Source of the DNA: Verrucomicrobiaceae bacterium
Lineage (GTDB): Bacteria; Verrucomicrobiota; Verrucomicrobiia; Verrucomicrobiales; Verrucomicrobiaceae
Reading direction: 5' to 3'
Length of the DNA: 64,000 nucleotides
Assembly (NCBI GenBank): GCA_016795465.1
Contig: JAEUHK010000126.1
Coordinates: 207,534-271,533, forward strand
The position numbers and the translations under genes are program-made. Of the stretch, positions 54,919 through 64,000 are shown piece by piece. Each line of letters starts with the position of its first letter. Positions within the stretch are counted from its first letter, which is position 1. The notes under the pieces were generated by a model. That model was not told the DNA's origin, searched no databases, and was given only the letters and a program-made list of their open reading frames with translations.

Positions 54919-54942
54919 TCTTTTGCCGAGGACCCACCAACC

Positions 54943-56115
54943 ATGGATTACGAAAGCAAACTCTGTACCCAGATTCGTGATTTGCCGCGCTCGGGCATCC
55001 GCGACTTCTTCGAACTCGTCATCGGCCGCACCGATGTCATCTCCCTCGGCGTCGGCGAGCCCGACAAACCGACTCCGTGGCCGATCCGCGAGGCAGTCAT
55101 CCGCTCGCTCGAAAAGGGCCAGACAAGTTACACCTCGAATCTCGGTCTCGAAGCCCTGCGTGTCGCCATCAGCGATTACGTCACGAAGCAATTCCGCGTC
55201 ACCTACGATCCGAAGACGGAGATCCTCGTCACCGTCGGCGTGTCCGAGGCGCTCGACCTGGCCTTCCGCGCCGTTTTGAACCCCGGCGACGAAGTCATCT
55301 ACCACGAGCCCTGCTACGTCAGCTACTCGCCGAGCATCAAGATGGCCTACGGCGTGCCGGTGGTCGTGCAGACGCGTGAGGAGAACGAATTCGCGCTCAT
55401 GGCCGCCGATGTCGAAAAGGCCATCACGCCGAAGACGAAGGTCATCGCGATGAATTTCCCCACGAATCCCACCGGCGGCATCATGCCGCACGAGGAGCTA
55501 GAAAAAATCGCCGCGCTCGCCGTGAAGCACGATCTGCTCGTCTTCACCGACGAGATCTACAGCGAGCTGCTTTACGACGGCCGCCAGCACAAGAGCATCG
55601 TCGAATTTCCCGGCATGCGTGAGCGCACCGTGCTGCTGCACGGCTTCAGCAAGGCCTTTGCCATGACCGGCTGGCGACTCGGCTATGCCTGCGCCCCCGC
55701 GCCGCTGCGCGAGGCGATGATGAAGATCCATCAATACTGCATGCTCTGCGCCCCGATCATGAGCCAGATGGCCGGCATCGAGGCGCTCAAGATGGGTGCG
55801 TCCGCGTATGAGGACATGCGTCAAAGCTACGAGCAGCGCCGCAATCTCATCGTCAGCCGCCTCAACGGCATGGGCCTGCACTGCTTCAATCCTGGCGGAG
55901 CCTTCTACGTCTTCCCAGACATCCGCAGCACCGGCCTCACGAGCAAAGAGTTCGCCATCCAGCTCTTGCAAAAGAAAAGCGTCGCCGTCGTCCCTGGCAG
56001 CGCCTTCAGCAGCGCCGGCGAAGGCTTTGTCCGCTGCTGCTACGCCACCGCTCCTGAACTCATCGCGAAGGCGATGGACCTCATGGAGGAGTTTGTGAAC
56101 GAGGTGCGGAAGTAG
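54943..56115 (+). CDS. Class I/II PLP-dependent aminotransferase (AspC/PatA-like)
   Basis: The product is 390 aa. It has the fold-type I signature with the Schiff-base Lys K237 in FSKAFAMTGWRLGYACAP and the Asp/Tyr pair in DEIYSELLYDGRQH. NFPTNPTGGIMP is the conserved Asn-Pro-Thr-Gly block. FVRCCYAT near the C-terminus has the substrate-carboxylate Arg. Like PatA/AspB-type enzymes it may use aspartate or aromatic/branched amino acids. Its gene is paired with an Lrp/AsnC regulator. Confidence 0.93.
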   Translation: MDYESKLCTQIRDLPRSGIRDFFELVIGRTDVISLGVGEPDKPTPWPIREAVIRSLEKGQTSYTSNLGLEALRVAISDYVTKQFRVTYDPKTEILVTVGVSEALDLAFRAVLNPGDEVIYHEPCYVSYSPSIKMAYGVPVVVQTREENEFALMAADVEKAITPKTKVIAMNFPTNPTGGIMPHEELEKIAALAVKHDLLVFTDEIYSELLYDGRQHKSIVEFPGMRERTVLLHGFSKAFAMTGWRLGYACAPAPLREAMMKIHQYCMLCAPIMSQMAGIEALKMGASAYEDMRQSYEQRRNLIVSRLNGMGLHCFNPGGAFYVFPDIRSTGLTSKEFAIQLLQKKSVAVVPGSAFSSAGEGFVRCCYATAPELIAKAMDLMEEFVNEVRK

Positions 56116-56245
56116 CTGATTTGCCCCCGGCTGCTTCTTGTGGCTCGGGCGGATTCATCACACACACTCTCATCACTGCTCATTGGCGGTGATGCGTAGA
56201 TTTTTTTTGCTGACATTATTGGGCTTTTCTCATAGGAAGCTCAGC

Positions 56246-57703
56246 ATGAAGATTCGACTCGCGATCACTTCCGCGGCTGTGGCCGCTGTCCTGATTTTCC
56301 AGGGCTGCGTCAAGAACCCGCCACCAGTGCCGCCCGACAAGGTAATCGCGTCCGGACGGTTTGAAGACGGCTTTGTGGTGGAGCTGCTGCGGGCAGAGCT
56401 CGCCCCGCAAATGGCTTTTGGCCGCAACGTGCGGGGAGCATGGCTCTGGAGCAGCGGCTCCACGCGGACAGATGGATCGGTCATCGGAGGCATCGGCTAT
56501 GAATTGAATCAAAAAGTGTCCGACGGACAGCTTTCCGAGGTCAGCATGAAATTGCAAAACCATGAGGAGCCGGTGTTTTACGGTCTCCTGCGTGCCAGAC
56601 AGCCTGATGGAAGCTGCATGCGCAACGAGGTGATCTGCGTGAACGGCTCGGAACATGCCATCCAACGTGAAAAAGGTGTTTTCTCGGAGTTCATCGACCG
56701 CGGAACTGGATCGGACGACCCAGCCAAGATGGAACTTCATGTGCAGGTCGAAGACGGCGCTGGAGGCTGGCGAGACCTGTTCGGGCCGGTCATGTTCACC
56801 GCCGAGGATGGCCGGGCCTTCGTGGTGGGGGACGCTATCCCTCGGCGGCAGCCGACTCTCCGGCTGCGTGCCTTGCATGCAGAACGGCCCCCCGTCGAAT
56901 TCAGCGTGCCGAATCCGGGTTACAAGCCTTCCTTTGCCAGCGTGAAGCCACAAATACTGCCGGCCGTCCACGACGGAGGGGAGTTCCAGGTGCGTTGTGA
57001 CGGGCTGAAGTGGGTCACAGCCTCGGGGTTGCCACCGCTACTGGAGGTCAAGCTTCATCTGGACGCCCCTGCATTGCCAATGGACTGCGTGAGACTGAAA
57101 AACTGGCTGCTGGATGAAACGGGGAATCAATACCTCCGGCGAGGTGAGAAGGTGTGGGGCTTTGACCCGCTGCCTGGGGAGCAAGTTTTGCTTGTGCGCA
57201 GTTTGGTCGAGCGGGAGCAATCGATCTATCCTTGGCGCGAAGAGGATGTTACGTTCATCGCCGAGGGCCGTCTCGCGGACGCAGTGGATCAGCAGAAGGC
57301 CGAGATCACCGCGAGCGGCCGTCAACTCGGCTGTGCCTCGATTGAATTTCAATCGCCAGATCCCACCAGCCGGTCATCGCGGTTCGCCAAGCCCTATGTG
57401 CTGGATTTCAAGATCCGCGGAGCCTGCACGCCCGAGCAGTTGGCAGTCGCTCAAAGAGCCCACGAAGGCCGTGCCCTGGTGGTCTTCGGCGAAGGCCAAA
57501 GAGCCATTGGCGAATGCCAGTCTCCGAGTTCGGGCAGCACATCGGGCCCAGGCAACCAAGCGACTTTTTACATGGATGCCAAGTGGGCAGGGGACTTGAA
57601 GCAAGGAGAACGGTTTCGCGTGGGCTGGCTGAAGAAGTGCCAGCCCGAGAGCGTGGAATTCGTTGTCGAAGTGCCGCAAAAACCGGCGGCCGAAAGCAGG
57701 TGA
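56246..57703 (+). CDS. Predicted lipoprotein of unknown function
   Basis: The ATG at 56246 has a Shine-Dalgarno-like AGGAAG 6-7 nt before it and gives 485 aa. Signal sequence MKIRLAITSAAVAAVLIFQGC with lipobox FQGC at 18-21. The 460-residue body is mostly beta by composition, without a known family. Motifs such as EFSVPNPGYKP, NWLLDETGNQYLRRGEKVWGF and VEFVVEVPQKP give no clear assignment. The protein is expected on the periplasmic side of a membrane. An upstream in-frame ATG at 56138 adds a second poor signal and is less likely. Confidence 0.75.
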   Translation: MKIRLAITSAAVAAVLIFQGCVKNPPPVPPDKVIASGRFEDGFVVELLRAELAPQMAFGRNVRGAWLWSSGSTRTDGSVIGGIGYELNQKVSDGQLSEVSMKLQNHEEPVFYGLLRARQPDGSCMRNEVICVNGSEHAIQREKGVFSEFIDRGTGSDDPAKMELHVQVEDGAGGWRDLFGPVMFTAEDGRAFVVGDAIPRRQPTLRLRALHAERPPVEFSVPNPGYKPSFASVKPQILPAVHDGGEFQVRCDGLKWVTASGLPPLLEVKLHLDAPALPMDCVRLKNWLLDETGNQYLRRGEKVWGFDPLPGEQVLLVRSLVEREQSIYPWREEDVTFIAEGRLADAVDQQKAEITASGRQLGCASIEFQSPDPTSRSSRFAKPYVLDFKIRGACTPEQLAVAQRAHEGRALVVFGEGQRAIGECQSPSSGSTSGPGNQATFYMDAKWAGDLKQGERFRVGWLKKCQPESVEFVVEVPQKPAAESR

Positions 57704-57798
57704 CATCAGCCAGCGGAGCCTTCCAGGCATCAAACACCTTGCTATATCCCCTATCGGTGGGACTATGCCGACCCTCAAAACGCGAGGGAAAGCAGATT

Positions 57799-59994
57799 AT
57801 GAGTCAACACACCTTCCCCGAGTTGGGAATCGCTCCCGAGCTTCTCGGAGCCGTCAAGGAACTGGGTTTCGAACAGCCCTCTCCCATTCAAGCCCAGGCC
57901 ATTCCCGTGGCATTGGAAGGCCGCGACGTCGTCGGCCAGAGCCACACCGGCAGCGGCAAGACGATGGCCTTTGGCATTCCCGTGGTGCAGCGAGTCGATG
58001 CCTCCCTCCGCCGTGTGCAGGCGCTCATTCTCTGCCCCACCCGCGAGCTGGCCATGCAGGTCTGCGCGGAGATTCACAAGCTCGCCGTCCACAAGGAAGG
58101 CGTCCGCGCCACGCCCGTCTATGGCGGCTCGTCCTATGACCGCCAGATCCGCGCCCTTCAGGCCGGTGCTCAAATCGTCGTCGGCACTCCGGGCCGTGTG
58201 CTCGATTTCATCGAGCGTGGCACCTTGAACGTCAAAGAGCTCAAGATGCTCGTCTTTGATGAGGCCGACGAGATGCTCGATATGGGCTTCGCCGAGGACA
58301 TCGAGCGCCTCATGGAGGCCGTCCCCGAGGACCGCCAGACGATTTTCTTCTCCGCCACCTTCGAGCCGCGCATCCGCCGCCTCGTGGAGAACTACACCCG
58401 CAACGCCGCCACGATCACCATCGAGCAAAAGGCGATGACCGTGCCCACCATCGAGCAGCGCTACTACGAGGTGCATGGCCGCTCGAAGGCCGAAGTGCTC
58501 TGCCGTGTGCTCGACATCGATTCGCCGCGCCTCACCATCGTTTTCGCGAACACGAAGAAGGCCGTCGATGACGTCACCGACGCCCTCGTGGGCCGTGGCT
58601 ATGCCGCCGACCGACTGCACGGCGATTTGAACCAGATCATGCGCGAGCGTGTGATGCGGAATTTCCGCAATGGCACCATCGAGGTGCTCGTCGCCACCGA
58701 TGTGGCTGCTCGCGGACTCGACGTGAACGACGTCGATCTCATCGTCAATTTTGAGCTCCCCTACGACTGCGAGGACTACGTGCACCGCATCGGCCGCACA
58801 GGCCGCGCCGGCAAGAGCGGCAAGGCCGTCAGCCTTGTGGCCGGGCGTGAAATTTACCTCATTCAGCGTATCCAGCGCTTCATCAACACTCGCATCAACC
58901 GTGCGAAGGTGCCCTCCCAGGAGGAGATCGAGGCCACCCGCGTCGATCAGACCTATGAAAAGCTCAAGGCGGCTCTCGAAAGCGGTGAATACACAAAGCA
59001 CGAGCACAGCATCCAGCGCCTGCTTGATGCTGGTTTCACCGCCACGGAGATCTCCAGTGCCTTGATGGACCTGTGGATCAAAGACAGCGCCCGCGAAGGC
59101 GAGCAGATCGTCGAAGACCGTGCCGTGAAGCGCAAAGAAGCGCCGCAGCAGGAGTTCCGCGCCCGCCCCATGGCCGTCGAAGGTGCCACCGCCGAACCTG
59201 GAACGGCTCCCGTGCCCACCCAGATGCCTGCTGAGGGCTCCGGTGATGCCCCTGCCGCTCCGAAGGCCGCTCCTGCATCTTCCTTTGACGATGACCAGCA
59301 CGACGACGAGCCCTCCCTGCCGAAGCGCCAGACCAGCTTTGCGCAAAAAGGTCCACGCTCCGGCATGGTGCGCCTCTTCATCAACATCGGCGGCATGGAC
59401 ATGGTCCGCCCGGCCGACATCGCCGGCATGCTCTACAACACCGTGCAGGATCTCGCCCCCGGCAGCATCGGAACCATCGACGTGCTGGAGAAATGCAGCT
59501 TTGTCGAAGTGCCGGATTCCGCGGTGGAATCCGTGCTCGAAACCATCCGCCAGCAGGCACCGATGGTCCGCAATCGCGAAGTCCGCATGGACTACGCCGA
59601 TCGTCCCGATGACACCTCCGGCTTCCGTCCGAAACGCTTCGGCGGTGGCGGTGGCTTTGGTGGTGGCGGCTTCAAAAAAGGCGGCTTCGGCGGTGGTGGT
59701 GGGTTCAAAAAACCCGGCTTCGGCGGCGGTGGTGGCTTCGGTGGCGGCGGGTTCAAAAAGCCCGGTTTTGGCCCCAAACCCAAGCCTTGGATGAACCGTG
59801 AAGGTGAAGGCCCCGGCTCTGGCTACGGCGGAGGCGGCGGTGATTCCGATGGTGGTCCTCGTCGTGAAGACGCCGGTGGCGGCTTTGGCGGTGGTGGTGG
59901 CTTCGGCGGAGGCGGCTTCAAAAAAGGCGGCTTCGGCGGCGGTGGTCCCAAACGCTTCGGCGGTGGTGGCGGCGGCTTCAAAAAGAAGTGGTAA
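57799..59994 (+). CDS. DEAD-box RNA helicase with DbpA-type RNA-binding domain and Gly/Lys-rich tail
   Basis: The ATG at 57799, with GAGGGA upstream at 57784, gives 731 aa. Motifs: Q (FEQPSPIQAQAIP), I (SHTGSGKT), II (VFDEADEM), III (SAT), V/VI (TDVAARGLDVND, HRIGRTGRAGK). A linker (about 425-515) leads to a DbpA-like RNA-recognition domain (MVRLFINIGGMDMVRPADIAGML, about 522-595). The last about 120 residues are a low-complexity tail of GGGGF, KKGGF and KKPGF repeats ending FKKKW. It resembles CsdA/DeaD-type cold-shock or ribosome-biogenesis helicases. The coding strand is opposite a long open shadow frame. Confidence 0.95.
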   Translation: MSQHTFPELGIAPELLGAVKELGFEQPSPIQAQAIPVALEGRDVVGQSHTGSGKTMAFGIPVVQRVDASLRRVQALILCPTRELAMQVCAEIHKLAVHKEGVRATPVYGGSSYDRQIRALQAGAQIVVGTPGRVLDFIERGTLNVKELKMLVFDEADEMLDMGFAEDIERLMEAVPEDRQTIFFSATFEPRIRRLVENYTRNAATITIEQKAMTVPTIEQRYYEVHGRSKAEVLCRVLDIDSPRLTIVFANTKKAVDDVTDALVGRGYAADRLHGDLNQIMRERVMRNFRNGTIEVLVATDVAARGLDVNDVDLIVNFELPYDCEDYVHRIGRTGRAGKSGKAVSLVAGREIYLIQRIQRFINTRINRAKVPSQEEIEATRVDQTYEKLKAALESGEYTKHEHSIQRLLDAGFTATEISSALMDLWIKDSAREGEQIVEDRAVKRKEAPQQEFRARPMAVEGATAEPGTAPVPTQMPAEGSGDAPAAPKAAPASSFDDDQHDDEPSLPKRQTSFAQKGPRSGMVRLFINIGGMDMVRPADIAGMLYNTVQDLAPGSIGTIDVLEKCSFVEVPDSAVESVLETIRQQAPMVRNREVRMDYADRPDDTSGFRPKRFGGGGGFGGGGFKKGGFGGGGGFKKPGFGGGGGFGGGGFKKPGFGPKPKPWMNREGEGPGSGYGGGGGDSDGGPRREDAGGGFGGGGGFGGGGFKKGGFGGGGPKRFGGGGGGFKKKW

Positions 59995-60035
59995 CTCCCT
60001 TCTTATCCCGCATCCCTAATCCCTCATCACTGATC

Positions 60036-60359
60036 TCAGATCAGCCGTCTCGCATTCCTCAGCCCATCGGCCGTCATCACGGCCTGATGGCGTGAGGCGA
60101 CCATGAAATCGAGGTAGTTCTGCCACTGCATCGGCCGCAGTGAGGCCACGCCAAGGCTGCGGCGGCTGTAACCATAGTCCGCGATCTCCCAGCCGAACTC
60201 CGAGTGGCGGTTTCGATACTCCTGGCGGTGAATCCACGCGCCGAACTCATCTTTGCGCCACACCTCCGGGTCGTTGCCGGGCACGGTCTGTGCCAGCGCC
60301 CAAACGTTGCGCACCACCTCGGCGTCGTAGCCTTCGACCATGTCCTCGCCGGACCTCAT
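60036..60359 (-). CDS. Small HNH-nuclease-like protein with probably lost catalytic residues
   Basis: The product is 107 aa. The stretch PEVWRKDEFGAWIHRQEYRN and HSEFGWEIADYG, then LRPMQWQNYLDF, resembles small HNH proteins in which GWEIDHI carries the first catalytic His and NLQPLxWxNN the Asn and second part. Here DHI reads ADY, so the first His is missing, and Asn is kept only partly. It may be an inactive paralog with a structural or binding role. The start overlaps the proC stop (ATGA), so both are translated together; TGATCTCAGATC lies at its end. Confidence 0.62.
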   Translation of the reverse strand: MRSGEDMVEGYDAEVVRNVWALAQTVPGNDPEVWRKDEFGAWIHRQEYRNRHSEFGWEIADYGYSRRSLGVASLRPMQWQNYLDFMVASRHQAVMTADGLRNARRLI

Positions 60360-61159
60360 TTGCCCAAAGCCTGGCTTTTCTCCGTGGATGCACGCACCGC
60401 CTGGATGAGCGAGTTGCGCAGGCCATGCTTTTCGAGCTGCTCCAGCGCCGCGATGGTCGTGCCGCCGGGGCTCGTCACCTCATCACGCAGCGCCGCGGGA
60501 TGCTTGCCCGTTTGCAGCACCATCTGCGCCGCACCGGTCACCGTCTGCGCTGCGAGCCGCAGCGCGGCCGCACGAGGCAGTCCCATCAAAACACCACCAT
60601 CGGCCAGTGCTTCGATGACCGTGTAAATATACGCCGGGCCGCTGCCGCTGAGGCCGGTGACCGCATCGAGCAGCTTTTCAGCGACTTCATCCGCCGTGCC
60701 GACAGCACCCAGAAGCTTCGCGGCCAGTTCCGCATCCGCCGCGGTGGCCTGCGTGCCGCGTGCAAAGCCCGCCGCACCGGCTCCGACGAGCGCTGGCGTG
60801 TTCGGCATCGTGCGGATGACACGCTGGCCTTCACCGAGCCAGGCTTCGAGCTTCGCGATGGCAATGCCGGCGGCGATGCTGAGGTAAAGCGGACGGTTTT
60901 TGGCCTTCCCGAGGCTTGCGCAGAGCTTTTCCATGTCACCGGGCTTCACGGCCAAAATGACCACATCGGAGCCTTCGGCCACTTTGAGGGCATTTTCGGC
61001 CTTTGAGCGGCATTTGAGGCCTTCCTGCAACGTTTTCACCGCGGCGGGCACCGCGTCACAAAGCGTCACGCTAACGTTTTTCGCCCCGAGGGCTGATTCG
61101 ATGCCGCGCAGCAGCGCTCCGCCCATTTTTCCGCATCCGATGAGTCCGATTTTCAGCAT
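60356..61159 (-). CDS. proC: Pyrroline-5-carboxylate reductase
   Basis: Start at the ATG at 61159 gives 267 aa. NAD(P)-binding fold MLKIGLIGCGKMGGALLRGI; the signature SGSGPAYIYTVIEALADGGVLMGLPRAAAL (about 170-199) and DEVTSPGGTTIAALEQLE are typical of ProC. It catalyses the last step of proline biosynthesis. Length and motifs are normal. The downstream HNH-like gene overlaps its stop. Confidence 0.95.
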   Translation of the reverse strand: MLKIGLIGCGKMGGALLRGIESALGAKNVSVTLCDAVPAAVKTLQEGLKCRSKAENALKVAEGSDVVILAVKPGDMEKLCASLGKAKNRPLYLSIAAGIAIAKLEAWLGEGQRVIRTMPNTPALVGAGAAGFARGTQATAADAELAAKLLGAVGTADEVAEKLLDAVTGLSGSGPAYIYTVIEALADGGVLMGLPRAAALRLAAQTVTGAAQMVLQTGKHPAALRDEVTSPGGTTIAALEQLEKHGLRNSLIQAVRASTEKSQALGK

Positions 61160-61188
61160 AAGGCCGCGATTGTGCGGGCGAGTCGCCC

Positions 61189-62094
61189 TCAACGCAAGCC
61201 TGCTTTGGCAATCGCTGCATCCACCTTCATCGCATCCACGCCTCCCGCCGTCATGATCGAATCAAACAACGTAAAATCCTCCATCAGCACGCACAGCGCA
61301 TACGCCCGTGTCTCAGCCGTGGGCGAATGCAGCGCATCCTGAAAAAGCGGTCGCACCTCCTCGCCCGCCTGGTCAATGAGCAGCGCCGCGTAGGCGTCTT
61401 TCGTGTTCCAAGGCAGACCCGCATGCCAGGTGGCCACCACCTCGCGCACGATCCTTTCGTTCAAATGATCCCGCAGGCTCTCGATGACCTCAAAATCGCC
61501 CATCTGGATCGCCGCGTGAACGGTCGCCAGCACCTCCGCGTCGTCGATGGGCGGGCGTGAAGGCTTGGAGGCCGGCTCTTTCGTTTGTGGCAGCGGCGGA
61601 GAGGCCGGTTTTCGTGCCCAAATCTCCTCCGGCGTGAAAACCCGGCCCTGCTCACGCTCCGCCGCGGCCAGCAGCATCAGCCATTCACAGCCGCAGGCCT
61701 TCAATTGCGCCTCGTGTCGCGGCGCGGCCGCCTCCTGCAGCGTGTAACCCGCCCCGATGCTGCCCGCGGAGCCCCATTGCTCGCCCATCGAGATCGGCTG
61801 CCCGGAGCTGTCCGGGTGCAGATGCACATCGAGCAAGACCTGATTCCCCGCCTTTCCGGGTGGGTGACCAAATCCGAGTGAAATCGCGGCCGCGGGCATG
61901 ACAGACCGCTTTTCGCCGGAAACAGCCCGCCAGGCAAGCTCCGGCCACGCTCCGCCCGGCGTTCTGAATACGAATTTTGCCCCCGCATTTGACGCCCCCC
62001 CCAGTCCATGCAAGATGCCGCGCTTTCCCGGCTGCCAATCGTAAAACGAATCTCCAGATTCGTTCTCCCCGGCCCTCGAAAGCGCCCAAATCAT
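61189..62094 (-). CDS. Protein of unknown function
   Basis: Start is taken as the ATG at 62094 (301 aa), since frames starting further upstream run into the divergent carB start. The N-terminal 140 residues contain many Gly, Ser and aromatic residues (KFVFRTPGGAWPELAWRAVSG, GNQVLLDVHLHPDSSGQP). A Pro-rich linker (KPASPPLPQTKEPASKPSRPP, about 165-185) is followed by a helical part (about 190-300: VHAAIQMGDFEVIESLRDHL) that looks like a HEAT/TPR-type domain. I do not recognise a family. The stop lies 29 nt from proC. Confidence 0.6.
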   Translation of the reverse strand: MIWALSRAGENESGDSFYDWQPGKRGILHGLGGASNAGAKFVFRTPGGAWPELAWRAVSGEKRSVMPAAAISLGFGHPPGKAGNQVLLDVHLHPDSSGQPISMGEQWGSAGSIGAGYTLQEAAAPRHEAQLKACGCEWLMLLAAAEREQGRVFTPEEIWARKPASPPLPQTKEPASKPSRPPIDDAEVLATVHAAIQMGDFEVIESLRDHLNERIVREVVATWHAGLPWNTKDAYAALLIDQAGEEVRPLFQDALHSPTAETRAYALCVLMEDFTLFDSIMTAGGVDAMKVDAAIAKAGLR

Positions 62095-62152
62095 ACGCTT
62101 TCCTTCTCCCAGTCTCCCCATCTCCGAGTCTCCTCGTCTTCTTCCCTCCCCC

Positions 62153-64000
<1,848 letters not shown>

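Noticed and set aside
57775..59346. Minus-strand open frame of 523 codons
   Set aside because: Antisense to the DEAD-box helicase with all its motifs. No family similarity.
60030..60044. Palindrome CTGATCTCAGATCAG at the end of the HNH-like gene
   Set aside because: A perfect 7-bp arm pair, but it has no loop or T-run, so it is not a terminator; may be chance or a minor repeat.

Overview
The window is high-GC bacterial DNA with tightly packed genes. It most likely comes from the Verrucomicrobia (PVC group). The main pointers are a prepilin-type protein with the GFTLIELLVVITIIAILA-type N-terminus, an animal-like UDP-glucose dehydrogenase, a DUF4340/GldG-type ABC locus and an envelope-rich gene set. 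This assignment is inference; no rRNA or tRNA gene was seen. No insertion sequence, phage gene or CRISPR array was seen.

Layout. 1-3493 (minus): an H-NOX haem protein overlapping by ATGA a hybrid histidine kinase (HNOBA-PAS-GAF-HisKA-HATPase-REC-Hpt), which runs off the left edge. 3712-4356 (plus): a lipoprotein matrixin-like protease. 4357-27554 (minus): a 22-gene polysaccharide unit in which no gap exceeds about 35 nt and many genes overlap. In transcription order it encodes UDP-xylose synthase, UDP-glucose dehydrogenase, GDP-mannose pyrophosphorylase, mannose-6-P isomerase, a flippase, a methyltransferase, seven GT4 and three GT2 glycosyltransferases, one further probable transferase, three left-handed beta-helix acyltransferases, a TupA-like ATP-grasp protein and a polymerase. 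One GT4 carries an N-terminal VanZ-like membrane domain. 27918-31439 (plus): a second O-antigen ligase/polymerase-like protein, the polyprenyl-phosphate sugar transferase that probably starts the repeat unit, and an NlpC/P60 protein. 31503-41743: ComM, an EF-hand protein, PIN-PhoH ATPase, pseudopilin, a proline-rich barrel protein, DNA polymerase I and a class III aminotransferase. 41892-46978 (minus): a Gld-like ABC operon (ATPase, permease, GldG, DUF4340).

The 577-nt gap 46979-47555 has no gene but ends in a strong plus-strand terminator and may encode a structured RNA, possibly 6S-like. 47556-51314 (plus): an RND-type adaptor without its pump, then TonB-like, ExbB and ExbD genes; this energy-transduction trio is bracketed by two related copies of an intergenic repeat. 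51393-64000: a zinc-ribbon membrane protein, an IscU-like scaffold, a PanB-like protein that seems to lack metal ligands, an Lrp/AsnC regulator with an aminotransferase, an unknown lipoprotein, a DEAD-box helicase with a long Gly/Lys tail, a degenerate HNH-like small protein overlapping proC, an unknown protein, and carB running off the right edge.

How it works together. Nucleotide sugars (GDP-mannose, UDP-glucuronate, UDP-xylose) are made by the first genes of the large unit. The priming transferase on the opposite strand loads the lipid carrier, the GTs extend it, the acyl- and methyltransferases and the ATP-grasp protein decorate it, and the flippase and polymerase(s) move and polymerise it. 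No Wzc/Wzz co-polymerase or Wza export gene is in the window, so the pathway is incomplete here.
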